64,000 bases of DNA from Colimorpha sp045222295 (GCA_045222295.1 JBGUXP010000022.1:1-64000); one strand, 5' to 3'. Shown: positions 55,098-62,983, numbered from the stretch's first letter. Numbers and translations are program-made. The notes: generated from the sequence alone by a model not told the origin.

Positions 55098-55982
55098 ATG
55101 AATTTGAAAGACTATAAGGTGCAGCCCGACGAGGGCCTTTACGAGAAGATAGAGCATCGGCTGAAGGTGAGGCGGATGGTGAGGGTGTGGAGTGCCGTTG
55201 TCGGAGTGGTGGCTGTTTGCGCAGTGGTGGCTGCGATGATGACAAGGAGCACTTTGGAAAATATTGTGGGACAGTCAACTGTCGCAGAAAAGGCTATCCA
55301 GGGAGTTGCCGTTCAAGAGGAGGACATACTCTTCCGTCAGTCACAAGCGACTGCCACCTCCCCTCTGCCTGGCTCTGCAGGAGACATGGCCTGCGACCGC
55401 AGTGGAGCAAACATAGGGGAGGAGTTGGTTAGCGTTAGTAGAGCGACAGAAAGTATTGATAAAGAGGATAACAGCGGCAGCATTTCCGCTCCCAAATTAG
55501 TGGAGGTGGACAGCCGAAGGGTGGACGGAGTGTGTAAGAATGAGGCTGTCGCCCTGGTCGTACCTGCCGAGCCGACCGAGGCCACCGGTACCGTCGATGC
55601 CATAGGGCAGCCTGTTGTCAGCATTAGCTCTGCCGACGAGGAGCAGCCTGAGGCCGAAACGTCGGCCACTGTCAAAGCGGGAGCGACGCCGGTGCATATC
55701 GACAACCTGATATGGGCCCCCAATGTCATCGTTCCCAATGGCGACGAGATTGACAACCGGAGTTTCAAACTGAAATTCTCATCGACGGTGACCCACTTCC
55801 ATATTCATATCTACAATCGTGGCGGCCGTCTTGTCTTTACGAGCACCAGCTCCTCGTTTGAGTGGGACGGCACAGCACATGGCAGTGCCCTGCCGCAGGG
55901 AACCTATGTGTGGGTGGCACAATTCCGCGATACCGCCGGACATCCGCGTGAAGAAAAAGGGACGGTGACAATCATTAGATAA
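55098..55982 (+). CDS. Single-pass membrane protein with gliding-motility-type C-terminal domain, partner of the sigma factor
   Basis: 294 residues. The first 30 are a charged cytoplasmic-type helix (LKDYKVQPDEGLYEKIEHRL, often seen at the start of anti-sigma-like proteins of ECF pairs). One membrane helix follows (about 34-55) and a low-complexity periplasmic part. Residues 195-294 are a CHU_C/gliding motility-associated C-terminal domain (WAPNVIVPNGDEIDNR, FHIHIYNRGGRLVF, GSALPQGTYVWVAQFRD). Residues 132-150 come from the palindromic element. The C-terminal domain normally acts as T9SS type B sorting signal on secreted proteins, which does not fit an N-terminal anchor. Confidence 0.8.
   Translation: MNLKDYKVQPDEGLYEKIEHRLKVRRMVRVWSAVVGVVAVCAVVAAMMTRSTLENIVGQSTVAEKAIQGVAVQEEDILFRQSQATATSPLPGSAGDMACDRSGANIGEELVSVSRATESIDKEDNSGSISAPKLVEVDSRRVDGVCKNEAVALVVPAEPTEATGTVDAIGQPVVSISSADEEQPEAETSATVKAGATPVHIDNLIWAPNVIVPNGDEIDNRSFKLKFSSTVTHFHIHIYNRGGRLVFTSTSSSFEWDGTAHGSALPQGTYVWVAQFRDTAGHPREEKGTVTIIR
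55488..55538 (+). repeat. Two-hairpin palindromic element, copy 3, decayed (in sigma-partner gene)
   Basis: GCTCCCAAATTAGTGGAGGTGG, then ACAGCCGAAGGGTGGACGGAGTGTGTAAG (read in parts), aligns with copies 1 and 2 base for base in most positions; the hairpins are weaker. It codes for SAPKLVEVDSRRVDGVCK. Confidence 0.75.
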
Positions 55983-55989
55983 AGGTTGT

Positions 55990-56110
55990 AAGTTAAAAGG
56001 GCAAAAAGTCAAAAAGACTTAAAGCCGCAAGGCCTTGAAGCCGTGAAGTCGTAAGGTTGTAAAGTGTTAGCATTCTATGACTTTGCGGCTTCAAGGCTTT
56101 AATATTTTTT
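55990..56110 (+). terminator. Imperfect long hairpin made of 9-bp units, before rnpB
   Basis: On the left AAAGCCGCA, AGGCCTTGA, AGCCGTGAA and GTCGTAAGG follow each other as 9-bp units; on the right TATGACTTTGCGGCTTCAAGG pairs with them. A T-run (56105-56110) follows, so it probably ends the sigma-factor transcript. Confidence 0.65.
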
Positions 56111-56128
56111 CAATTGAAATAAATTTTG

Positions 56129-56136
56129 TATTTTTG
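56129..56136 (+). promoter_or_regulatory. -7 box of rnpB
   Basis: TATTTTTG, 9 nt before the 5' end of the RNA, as expected for a transcript starting at 56143-56146. Confidence 0.75.
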
Positions 56137-56144
56137 CACCCGAA

Positions 56145-56630
56145 AATAGCAAGGGTCATTCTATCGCTCGGCAGGGATGCTGAGAGGAAAGTCCGGGCAG
56201 CTCGAGCCACCATGCTTCCTAACGGGAAGGCACCTTTCTGGTTTAAGGTTTAAGGTTTACGGTTTAAAGTTCTTACCGGGATTCCTAAAACATTAAGCTT
56301 TAAACCTTAAACCAGGAAGGTGACAGCAAGCGCCACAGAAAAGATACCGCTAACCTGCAAGGGTGCTTGCAGGGAGTAAGGGTGAAAACGCGGGGTAAGA
56401 GCCCACGACGTGTCCCGGTGACGGGCACGATGGCAAGCCTCATGGGCTGAAAGACCATGTAAACCAACCGGTCGAACGACCATGGGCAGGCTCGCCCATA
56501 AAAACGGGAGTTGTCAGCAGAGCTGACAGCCGTGGAAGGTTGGAGGGTAGGTTGATAGAGGCCGTCGGCGACGGCGGTCCTAGATTGATGATAGAACACG
56601 ACAGAACCCGGCTTACAGGCCCTGGCTATT
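56145..56630 (+). ncRNA. rnpB: RNase P RNA (bacterial type A) with a repeat-expanded helix
   Basis: The universal core is present: GAGGAAAGTCCGGGC near the 5' end (56192-56206), ACAGAAAAGATACCGC (P11/J11/12 region) and ACAGAACCCGGCTTA near the 3' end. P1 is formed by AATAGC/GCTATT and AGGGTC/GGCCCT. A T-run follows directly. The RNA is about 486 nt, roughly 100 more than usual. The extra part is the P12-like stem (56231-56322): CACCTT(T)CTGG pairs with CCAGGAAGGTG, and it is prolonged by GGTTTAA-type 7-bp units paired with their complement. The RNA cuts tRNA 5' leaders. Confidence 0.96.
56240..56316. repeat. GGTTTAA 7-bp tract inside rnpB with its inverted copy
   Basis: GGTTTAA, GGTTTAA, GGTTTAC, GGTTTAA and AGTTCTT, then 20 nt further AAGCTTTAAACCTTAAACC as the complementary arm. 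They form a helix at the end of P12. GGTTTAAAG (56261-56269) can also pair with CTTTAAACC (56298-56306). Confidence 0.85.
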
Positions 56631-56640
56631 TTTTTAATTA

Positions 56641-56668
56641 AGAATGAAGAATGAAGAATGAAGAATTA
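56641..56668. repeat. AGAATGA 7-bp tract before the lipoprotein gene
   Basis: AGAATGA, AGAATGA, AGAATGA and AGAATTA, directly after rnpB; it contains false ATG starts. Confidence 0.85.
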
Positions 56669-56689
56669 AACAGGGGACAGAAATGTGGA

Positions 56690-57517
56690 ATGTTGAAGCG
56701 GAAGGTTCGCGTCAGCGTATTTTTCATTTTTCATTTTTCATTTTTCATTATCCTAACATCTTGTTCGGGCGAGTATGTGGGGATGCCGAGGGCGGAGGTG
56801 CTGGACTACCAGACGAACTCGACCTATGGGGGCCTTCACACGTTGGCAACCGCTTATGGCGAGGCCCTCAACAAGTCTATCGCCGTCGACACCCTGCATC
56901 CCGGCATGTATGCCGAGTATGGCATCACACTGGCTTTGATGGGCCATAAGAGTGCGGCCTGCCGTATGCTCAATGCCGAAGCCAAGGCTTTCCCAGAGAG
57001 CCGCGGATTGGTATACCGTATCAAGCAACGCCTGATGCCCGACATGCTGGACGACACCCTCGCGGCTCCCTACCGCGATACCGCTGATTTGGTGCAGCTG
57101 ATGGCATGGGCCTACGACTCCCTCACGGCTTTGAAGACGCTGCCTTTCGTGGCACCCGTCATCGACAGTACGGATACGATGTGGATTAGCCAGCAGACCC
57201 CTCGGGATTCGGTGAAGATTCCCATCGAACTCTCTGCCAACGAGAAGCGAGAGCTCCTGGAGCAGCTGCAAGCCGAAGAGGCCCTGCGCAAGCAGGCTGT
57301 TGCCGACTCGATAGCCGCCGCCAAGCAGGCCAAGATTGACAAGCGCAAGCAGGACAAGGCCGACCGTGATCAGGCGAAGAAGGACAAGGAGAAGGCCCGC
57401 AAGGCGGAACAGAAAGCCCGCGAGAAACAGCGCGAGGCCGACCGCCAGCAGAAGGCAGCCCAACGCAAGGCTGAAAAAAAAGCACGGGATGACGAAAGAA
57501 AAAGCAAGAAGAAATGA
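56690..57517 (+). CDS. DUF4810-like lipoprotein with repeat-coded signal peptide
   Basis: 275 residues from ATG 56690 (MLKRKVRVSVFFIFHFSFF); the ORF can be read from 56651, but that start lies in a repeat tract. The lipobox is ILTSC, with lipidated Cys at about 23. The domain after it (YQTNSTYGGLHTLATAYGEALNKS, MYAEYGITLALMGHKSAACRMLNAE) fits DUF4810. The last 90 residues are a charged Lys/Ala/Glu/Arg/Gln coiled coil not found in the short DUF4810 proteins. The hydrophobic core of the signal peptide is coded by four TTTTTCA units (56720-56747). Translationally coupled to the DUF799 gene. Confidence 0.75.
   Translation: MLKRKVRVSVFFIFHFSFFIILTSCSGEYVGMPRAEVLDYQTNSTYGGLHTLATAYGEALNKSIAVDTLHPGMYAEYGITLALMGHKSAACRMLNAEAKAFPESRGLVYRIKQRLMPDMLDDTLAAPYRDTADLVQLMAWAYDSLTALKTLPFVAPVIDSTDTMWISQQTPRDSVKIPIELSANEKRELLEQLQAEEALRKQAVADSIAAAKQAKIDKRKQDKADRDQAKKDKEKARKAEQKAREKQREADRQQKAAQRKAEKKARDDERKSKKK
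56720..56747. repeat. TTTTTCA 7-bp tract in a signal peptide
   Basis: Four perfect TTTTTCA units (28 nt) coding for FFIFHFSFF. A change by one unit shifts the frame, so on/off switching of the lipoprotein is possible. Confidence 0.87.
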
Positions 57518-58296
57518 AGAGGATAGGAAACATAGTCGTGTTATTGGCCATGGTGGTATCGCTGGCCTCCTGCAAGAGTGAAAAGAAACTGGAGCAGTAC
57601 AGCGCCATCTATAAAGAGCGTCCGACGGTGATATATGTGGCACCGCTTGACGACCGGTCGATGCGTCATGCAGTGCGCACTCCTGACGACTCACTCTACA
57701 ACCTTTCGCTTAATATCGCTGCCAAGCAGCTCTTCCTTACCGCCAGCGACCCCTTGGTGTATAATGGATACTATGTCCCCGGCCCCCTGTCGTCGGCCCA
57801 GATAGCTGCCACCGAGTGGCGCACCGGCAAACAGTTGAGAAACGACAGTCTCGAAGACTATTACACCCAGTTAGGTATCGATGCGGTGCTTTTCGTCACT
57901 ATCCATGGCTGGGCCAACACATCGAACAGTTGGACTGTTGAAACAGAGTATGTGTTGCGTTCGACGCTGAGTGGCAGCGAGTTGATGCATGTTTCGGTGA
58001 AGGGTAAGAAGATTCTCCCCACCGACTTCAAAGGTAACCCCCTGCCGTTGCGTGACGACGAGATTTTTGCCCAGAAATACGGCTGTGACTTGGAGACTGC
58101 CCAGCGTTGCCGCCTAGTGGAGACGTTGAACAAATTCGTCCTCAAAGACCTGCCTGCCGGCAAACGTAGTCGTGAACATGGCACAGAGCGCTACATTCCT
58201 TCGCACCCCGAATATTTCAACCTCGTCATCCATCCCGACGGTACGGTGCAGATGCAAAAGACAGAGATGTACACCGAGCTGACGGAAAAAGACTGA
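57514..58296 (+). CDS. GNA1162/DUF799 family lipoprotein
   Basis: 260 residues. Lipobox SLASC, Cys at about 20. The sequence VIYVAPLDDRS, AAKQLFLTASDPLVYNGYYVPGP, LGIDAVLFVTIHGWANTSNSWTVETEYVLRS and the rest follow the GNA1162 family known from Neisseria. There it forms a three-gene set with a CsgG-like and a DUF4810 lipoprotein. Here only the latter two are present, with a 4-nt overlap. The family is thought to form an outer-membrane lipoprotein complex; its role is not established. The last 30 residues are polar. Confidence 0.85.
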   Translation: MKRIGNIVVLLAMVVSLASCKSEKKLEQYSAIYKERPTVIYVAPLDDRSMRHAVRTPDDSLYNLSLNIAAKQLFLTASDPLVYNGYYVPGPLSSAQIAATEWRTGKQLRNDSLEDYYTQLGIDAVLFVTIHGWANTSNSWTVETEYVLRSTLSGSELMHVSVKGKKILPTDFKGNPLPLRDDEIFAQKYGCDLETAQRCRLVETLNKFVLKDLPAGKRSREHGTERYIPSHPEYFNLVIHPDGTVQMQKTEMYTELTEKD

Positions 58297-58305
58297 CCAC
58301 GAGAC

Positions 58306-59004
58306 ATGAAAATAGAAGTATCGCTCACGCCAGCCCTCTATCTCTATAGAACCCTTAAGGAAAACCATATCACCGTGGCCATCGATGTGCTGCGAGCCAC
58401 CACAGCCGTCTGCGCCGCCTTTCAGGCGGGATGCAGTGAGGTGGTGCCTCTGGACAGCCTCGAGGCATTGGAATCCTACCGTCGGCAGGGCTATGCTATC
58501 GCTGCCGAGCGCGGAGGCAAGAAGTTGCCAGGCTCTGACTACGGAAACTCGCCCACGGAGTATATAAGCAAGGATATGAGAGGTGTGCGTCTGGCTTACA
58601 GTACCACTAACGGCACAGTGAGCATCTTGCGCGGTGCCGACGCCGAGCTGACACTCGTGGGAGCCTTTGCCAATATCAATGCGTTATGCAGACGGCTGAG
58701 AAAAGAGGGTAGGGATGTGGTGCTGCTCTGCAGCGGATGGCAGAACGACTTCTGCCTGGAAGACACCTTGGTGGCGGGAGCCATAATAGAGAGAGTGGGA
58801 GATGGTGTCGGCGACGCTGCACAGATGGCATTGGATTTGTGGCGTATGGCCAAGGAAAATCCGCTCGGCTATTGCCAGAAGGCCTCTCATGTCCACCGTC
58901 TGGAAGGCTTTGGCTCTCAGGCGCAGGCAGATATAGTATTTGCATTTAAACAGGACACCTGCGCGGTGGTACCTATGCTCAAGGAGGGGAGACTCACGGT
59001 ATGA
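58306..59004 (+). CDS. comB: 2-phosphosulfolactate phosphatase family (ComB-like)
   Basis: 232 residues. The family landmarks are present: VAIDVLRATTAVCAAFQAGCSEVVP, ERGGKKLPGSDYGNSPTEY, STTNGTVSILRG and VLLCSGWQNDFCLEDTLVAGAI. In methanogens ComB makes sulfolactate for coenzyme M; bacterial members are widespread and their true substrate is often unknown, so the name marks the family only. It starts 10 nt after the DUF799 gene and overlaps the PAP2 gene by 4 nt. Confidence 0.9.
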   Translation: MKIEVSLTPALYLYRTLKENHITVAIDVLRATTAVCAAFQAGCSEVVPLDSLEALESYRRQGYAIAAERGGKKLPGSDYGNSPTEYISKDMRGVRLAYSTTNGTVSILRGADAELTLVGAFANINALCRRLRKEGRDVVLLCSGWQNDFCLEDTLVAGAIIERVGDGVGDAAQMALDLWRMAKENPLGYCQKASHVHRLEGFGSQAQADIVFAFKQDTCAVVPMLKEGRLTV

Positions 59005-59651
59005 AGAGATTGTCGGTTATAGTCTTGATTTGGATATGTGCCATGCTGCCGGTGAAGGCTCAGTGGGACACCTCGTCCTATTCCTTCACCTCGCGACTCA
59101 ACTCCCACTATATCATTCCCTTTGCCACCGGAGCCGCACTCGGGGCTGCCGGTGCCGTGTTTTCGTATGTTCCCGCCGTCAATGAATGGGCCGTGGCACT
59201 GCGCGACGAGGTGGCGTACCATGACCTCCCCAACCTCTATGTCGATGACTATCTTCAGTATCTCCCGGCGCTGACGCCGGTGACCCTTAATCTCTGTGGT
59301 TTACAAAGCCGCCACAAACTCAGCAAGATGCTCCTTCTCGAAGGTGCCAGCTATCTGTTGGGCGGAGGATGGCTCAACGCCTTCAAATACCGCTTCGGAG
59401 TGTTGCGACCGGACGAATCCTCATACAACAGTTTCCCCAGTGGACATACCTTTATGGCCTTCACGGGTGCCGAATTGCTGCGCCGCGAATATGGGGAGGA
59501 ATACCCTTGGATAGCCGTTGCGGGCTATGTCGTGGCCACCCTCGTGGGGTGCATGCGCGTGTGGCATAACCGCCACTGGGCCGGCGATGTCCTCGCCGGC
59601 GCCGGCTTAGGCATTGCCAGTGTGAGTCTGGTGTATTGGGTGTTGGATTGA
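59001..59651 (+). CDS. PAP2-family membrane phosphatase
   Basis: 216 residues. Signal peptide or first helix at 1-18 (ending PVKAQ). The three PAP2 motifs are KYRFGVLRPDE (K-x6-RP), SFPSGHTFMA (PSGH) and GCMRVWHNRHWAGDV (R-x5-H-x3-D). These enzymes dephosphorylate lipid phosphates, such as undecaprenyl diphosphate or lipid A 1-phosphate, in the envelope. The first signal-type helix and the secreted-like middle agree with activity on the periplasmic side. It is coupled to the ComB-like gene upstream. Confidence 0.92.
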   Translation: MKRLSVIVLIWICAMLPVKAQWDTSSYSFTSRLNSHYIIPFATGAALGAAGAVFSYVPAVNEWAVALRDEVAYHDLPNLYVDDYLQYLPALTPVTLNLCGLQSRHKLSKMLLLEGASYLLGGGWLNAFKYRFGVLRPDESSYNSFPSGHTFMAFTGAELLRREYGEEYPWIAVAGYVVATLVGCMRVWHNRHWAGDVLAGAGLGIASVSLVYWVLD

Positions 59652-59696
59652 GTGGGAGATAAAATTATAGAATTAATAGATAAAAACAAAATAACA

Positions 59697-61391
59697 ATGA
59701 AACTAACATCGAATCTCAAAGGCGACCTGTTCGGCGGCGTGACTGCCGGCATTGTCGCGCTGCCGCTGGCCTTGGCCTTCGGCATACAGGCTTTTAACGG
59801 TGTCGACAGCCCCGATGCCGCTTCGCTGGGAGCCTATGTGGGTCTCACTGGCGCCATGCTGCTGGGCTTCTTCGCCGCCCTCTTCGGCGGTACCCACAGC
59901 CAGATTAGCGGTCCTACGGGTCCCATGACCGTGGTCACCGCCACCCTCGTCACCGGTGCCTGGACGGCCAGCAACGGCAGCATTTCCGAGGTGATGCTCT
60001 CCATGGCTCTCGCCGCCATCTTCTGTGGCCTCTTCCAGATACTCTTCGGCCTCATTAAGATAGGTAAGTATGTGCGCTATATCCCTTATCCCGTGCTGTC
60101 GGGCTTTATGAGTGGTATCGGCGTTATCATCATCCTGCAGCAGATCTATCCCCTGATAGGGCAGAGCAAGGGTGGCTCGATGGTCGACCTCCTGGTGGGA
60201 CTGCCCGAGGCCTTCGGCTCCATCTCGCTCACCGCACTGCTTCTCGGCGTGGGTACCGTGGCCATCATCTACTTGTTCCCCCTGCTTACCAAAAAGGTGC
60301 CGTCAACCCTCGTGGCACTTATCGTGATGACTGTCATCTCGTTGTTTATCAATATGGAAGGTGTCTCTACTATCGGCGAGATTCCCTCGGGTCTGCCCCT
60401 GCCATTCTTCGCCAAAGAGGGCGTCTCCCTTGCTGGAATCAACTGGGGTAGCGTCCTTGTCGCCGCCATCATCCCTGGTCTTACCCTAGCAGGTCTCGGC
60501 AGCATTGACACGCTGCTCACCTCCGTGGTGGCTGACAATATCACCAAGACCAAGCACAACAGCAACCGCGAGTTGATAGGGCAGGGTATAGGCAATGCCA
60601 TGGCCGGTCTCTTCTGTGGCCTGCCTGGTGCCGGTGCCACCATGCGTACCGTCGTCAACGTCAAGAGTGGCGGCCGCACACAGCTCTCCGGCATGGTGCA
60701 TGCGATACTGCTGTTGGCCATCATGCTGGGTCTGGGCTCGGTGGTGAAATATGTGCCGCTGTCGGTTCTCGCAGGTATCCTTATCACTGTGGGTTGGGGT
60801 ATTATCGACTTCAAGGGCTTCAAAGACCTCGTCAAGATACCGCGTGCCGACGCCGTGGTGCTCATCGTGGTCTTCCTGGTCACTGTCTTCGTCGACCTTC
60901 TCACCGCCGTGGGTATTGGCATGGTTATCGCTTGCGTCCTCTTCATGAAGCGGGCCTCCGACCTCGTGGAAGGAGGTTACAGTAGCCAGGAAATGACCAA
61001 CTTCGACAAGGAGAGCCCCTGGAGCGATGAGGGTGGTATGCCCGACACCGTGGCACACAAAATCTATATCCAGCGTTTGAACGGCCCCATCTTCTTCGGT
61101 ACCATCAACAAGTTCAAGGAGGTGATGAGCACCGTCCCCGCCGACGCCAAAATCGTCATCATCCGCATGCGACTGGTGAGTTTCATGGACCAGAGCGGTC
61201 TCTACGCCATGGAAGAGGCTATCAAAGACATCCAGGCCCGTGGTGCTCAGGTCCTCATGACCATCATACAGCCACAGCCCATGTACATGCTCACCAAGAT
61301 GAATCTCATCCCTGACCTCGTCCCCCAGGACCACACCTTCCTCGATTTTGCCTCCTGCACAGATTATCTTCGCAAACAGCTTGAAAAATAA
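59697..61391 (+). CDS. SulP family inorganic anion transporter
   Basis: 564 residues from ATG 59697 (MKLTSNLKGDLFGGVTAG); the extension to 59652 is not conserved. Ten or more membrane helices, with the SLC26/SulP signature around ALPLALAFG, GPTGPMTVVTA and GLPGAGATMRTVVNV. A STAS domain is at about 440-560 (RLNGPIFFGTINKFKEVM, RLVSFMDQSGLYAMEEAI). Members carry sulfate, bicarbonate or other anions, mostly with Na+ or H+; the substrate cannot be named. The DQSG Ser in the STAS domain is the place of regulatory phosphorylation in relatives. Confidence 0.95.
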   Translation: MKLTSNLKGDLFGGVTAGIVALPLALAFGIQAFNGVDSPDAASLGAYVGLTGAMLLGFFAALFGGTHSQISGPTGPMTVVTATLVTGAWTASNGSISEVMLSMALAAIFCGLFQILFGLIKIGKYVRYIPYPVLSGFMSGIGVIIILQQIYPLIGQSKGGSMVDLLVGLPEAFGSISLTALLLGVGTVAIIYLFPLLTKKVPSTLVALIVMTVISLFINMEGVSTIGEIPSGLPLPFFAKEGVSLAGINWGSVLVAAIIPGLTLAGLGSIDTLLTSVVADNITKTKHNSNRELIGQGIGNAMAGLFCGLPGAGATMRTVVNVKSGGRTQLSGMVHAILLLAIMLGLGSVVKYVPLSVLAGILITVGWGIIDFKGFKDLVKIPRADAVVLIVVFLVTVFVDLLTAVGIGMVIACVLFMKRASDLVEGGYSSQEMTNFDKESPWSDEGGMPDTVAHKIYIQRLNGPIFFGTINKFKEVMSTVPADAKIVIIRMRLVSFMDQSGLYAMEEAIKDIQARGAQVLMTIIQPQPMYMLTKMNLIPDLVPQDHTFLDFASCTDYLRKQLEK

Positions 61392-61403
61392 TTAATGAAT
61401 AAT

Positions 61404-61445
61404 GGGAGATAAAGGGAAGATTCACCAGTCTTCATTTTATCTCCC
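61404..61445. promoter_or_regulatory. Hairpin in the leader of yebC
   Basis: GGGAGATAAA (61404-61413) pairs perfectly with TTTATCTCCC (61436-61445), with an inner GAAGA/TCTTC stem. An A-run follows, so it does not look like a normal terminator of the SulP gene but may protect or fold the yebC leader. Confidence 0.5.
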
Positions 61446-61461
61446 CCTAAAAAAAATAACT

Positions 61462-62172
61462 ATGGGTCGCGCATTTGAATATCGCAAAGCAAGAAAACTG
61501 AAACGTTGGGGCCACATGGCCCGTACCTTCACCAAGATTGGTAAGGAAATTGAACTGGCCGTCCTCGCCGGCGGTCCCGATCCTTCGAGCAACCTCCGTC
61601 TCCGTCTGCTCATACAGACCGCCAAGAGCGAGTCGATGCCTAAGGAGAACGTCGAACGCGCCATCAAGCGCGCCACTGAGAAGGACAAGTCGGCCTACAA
61701 AGAGGTGGTATACGATGGCAAAGGCCCTCACGGTGTCGCCGTAGTGGTGGAGACCGCTACCGACAACCCCACCCGCACCGTCGCCAACATCCGCGCCGCC
61801 TTTGTGCGTGGCAAGGGCGAACTGGGCACCATGGGTATGAACGACTTTCTCTTCGAGCGCAAGTGTTCCTTCGTCGTCGCTTGGCGCGATGATATCGACA
61901 TGGATGAGTTGGAACTCGAACTTATCGACTGCGATATCGACGAGGTGTTCCGCGATGAGGACGAGATTCTTATCTATGCCGATTTTGCCAATTATGGTCC
62001 CATCTCCAAGTTCTTGGAAGACAAGGGTCTTGAGATTAAGAGCTTCAAGTTTGAGCGTATTCCTCTCACTGTGCGGGAGCTCTCGGAAGAGGAACAGGAG
62101 GATGTCAACGGCCTTATCGAGCGTCTCGAAGCCGACGACGATGTCGTTAATGTTTTCCATAATATGGCATAA
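61462..62172 (+). CDS. yebC: YebC/PmpR family (TACO1-like) protein
   Basis: 236 residues from ATG 61462 (MGRAFEYRKARKLKRWGHMARTF). The family blocks are KIGKEIELAVLAGGPDP, KSESMPKENVERAIKRA, YDGKGPHGVAVVVETATDNPTRTVANIR and GELGTMGMNDFLFERK. Long described as transcription regulator; recent work on relatives links them to translation of proline stretches and ribosome function. Single gene with a hairpin in its leader. Confidence 0.95.
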   Translation: MGRAFEYRKARKLKRWGHMARTFTKIGKEIELAVLAGGPDPSSNLRLRLLIQTAKSESMPKENVERAIKRATEKDKSAYKEVVYDGKGPHGVAVVVETATDNPTRTVANIRAAFVRGKGELGTMGMNDFLFERKCSFVVAWRDDIDMDELELELIDCDIDEVFRDEDEILIYADFANYGPISKFLEDKGLEIKSFKFERIPLTVRELSEEEQEDVNGLIERLEADDDVVNVFHNMA

Positions 62173-62219
62173 AAAAAAACTTTTTGAAAATTTTTGATTG
62201 TCATTTGCAAAAATATTCG

Positions 62220-62227
62220 TATTTTTG
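62220..62227 (+). promoter_or_regulatory. -7 box of the 62273 gene
   Basis: TATTTTTG, with TTG at 62198-62200 in 19-nt distance; 45 nt before the ATG. Confidence 0.6.
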
Positions 62228-62272
62228 CATCCGATTTTATAGTCATAAAAGAAACAAAAAGTATATATCAAT

Positions 62273-62974
62273 ATGAAAGTTAGAACTATCATCCAGATTG
62301 TGCTGGCCGTGGCTATCCTCGGTTTGGCCTATGTGCTCTACAACAGCATCCAGAAACCCATGCGCTTCGCCGACGAGTACACCCACCGCCGCGATGCATG
62401 TGCAGAAAAGCTCAAATCTATTCGTACCCTCGAGGAGGCCTACAAGCTCACCTATGGCAAGTATACCGGTAGCTTCGACACCCTCATCACTCGTCTGATG
62501 ACTGAGGACAGCATGAAGGTTGTCAGCAAGATTATCAATCGCGACAAGATTCCCGCCGATGTCGATATCAACGAGGTCCCCGAAAACGAGGCCGTTAAGC
62601 TGGGCTATATCTCCCGCGCCGAAGTTTTTGTGAACCCCATCGCCAAACTTCGCGAGGATGGCAAGCTGCCTACCATCGATGCCGCTACTGGCAAGAAGCG
62701 TCAGCTCACCGACGAGGAGATTAAGAACCTCCGTTATGTTCCCTATCCCAAGGGAGAGAAGAACGAATTCGAGCTTCAGGCCGGTCAGATTGATAAGAGC
62801 GGTTTCCAAGTGGCTGTCTTCGAGTGCAAGGTGTCTCTCGAGGTGCTCCTCAGTGACATGGACAAGCAGCTTGTTGTGAACAAGATTGCCGAGATCCAAG
62901 AGGTGCCGGATCGCTATGCTGGTTGGAAAGTTGGTGATATGACCCAGGCTGTCACCGATGGTAACTTTGAATAA
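62273..62974 (+). CDS. Single-pass membrane protein, unknown
   Basis: 233 residues. One helix at about 5-24 (TIIQIVLAVAILGLAYVLY) and an envelope domain after it (FADEYTHRRDACAEKLKSIRTLEEAYKLTYGKYTGSFDTL, later SGFQVAVFECKVSLEVLLSDMDKQLVVNKI). The first third resembles the pilin-like helix plus loop of small Bacteroidetes membrane proteins, but no family name can be given. It is directly upstream of the DUF3822 gene (9 nt), in the order usual for Bacteroidales before rsmD. Conserved position, unknown role. Confidence 0.8.
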   Translation: MKVRTIIQIVLAVAILGLAYVLYNSIQKPMRFADEYTHRRDACAEKLKSIRTLEEAYKLTYGKYTGSFDTLITRLMTEDSMKVVSKIINRDKIPADVDINEVPENEAVKLGYISRAEVFVNPIAKLREDGKLPTIDAATGKKRQLTDEEIKNLRYVPYPKGEKNEFELQAGQIDKSGFQVAVFECKVSLEVLLSDMDKQLVVNKIAEIQEVPDRYAGWKVGDMTQAVTDGNFE

Positions 62975-62983
62975 AGAATTAAT

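Noticed and set aside
55360..55430. A further palindromic element (CTCCCC...GGGGAG) in the sigma-partner gene
   Set aside because: The two arms are about 60 nt apart and the inner sequence does not match the other copies; too weak to count.
56300..56599. 99-codon ORF antisense to rnpB
   Set aside because: It covers the conserved core of RNase P RNA; the RNA explains the sequence.
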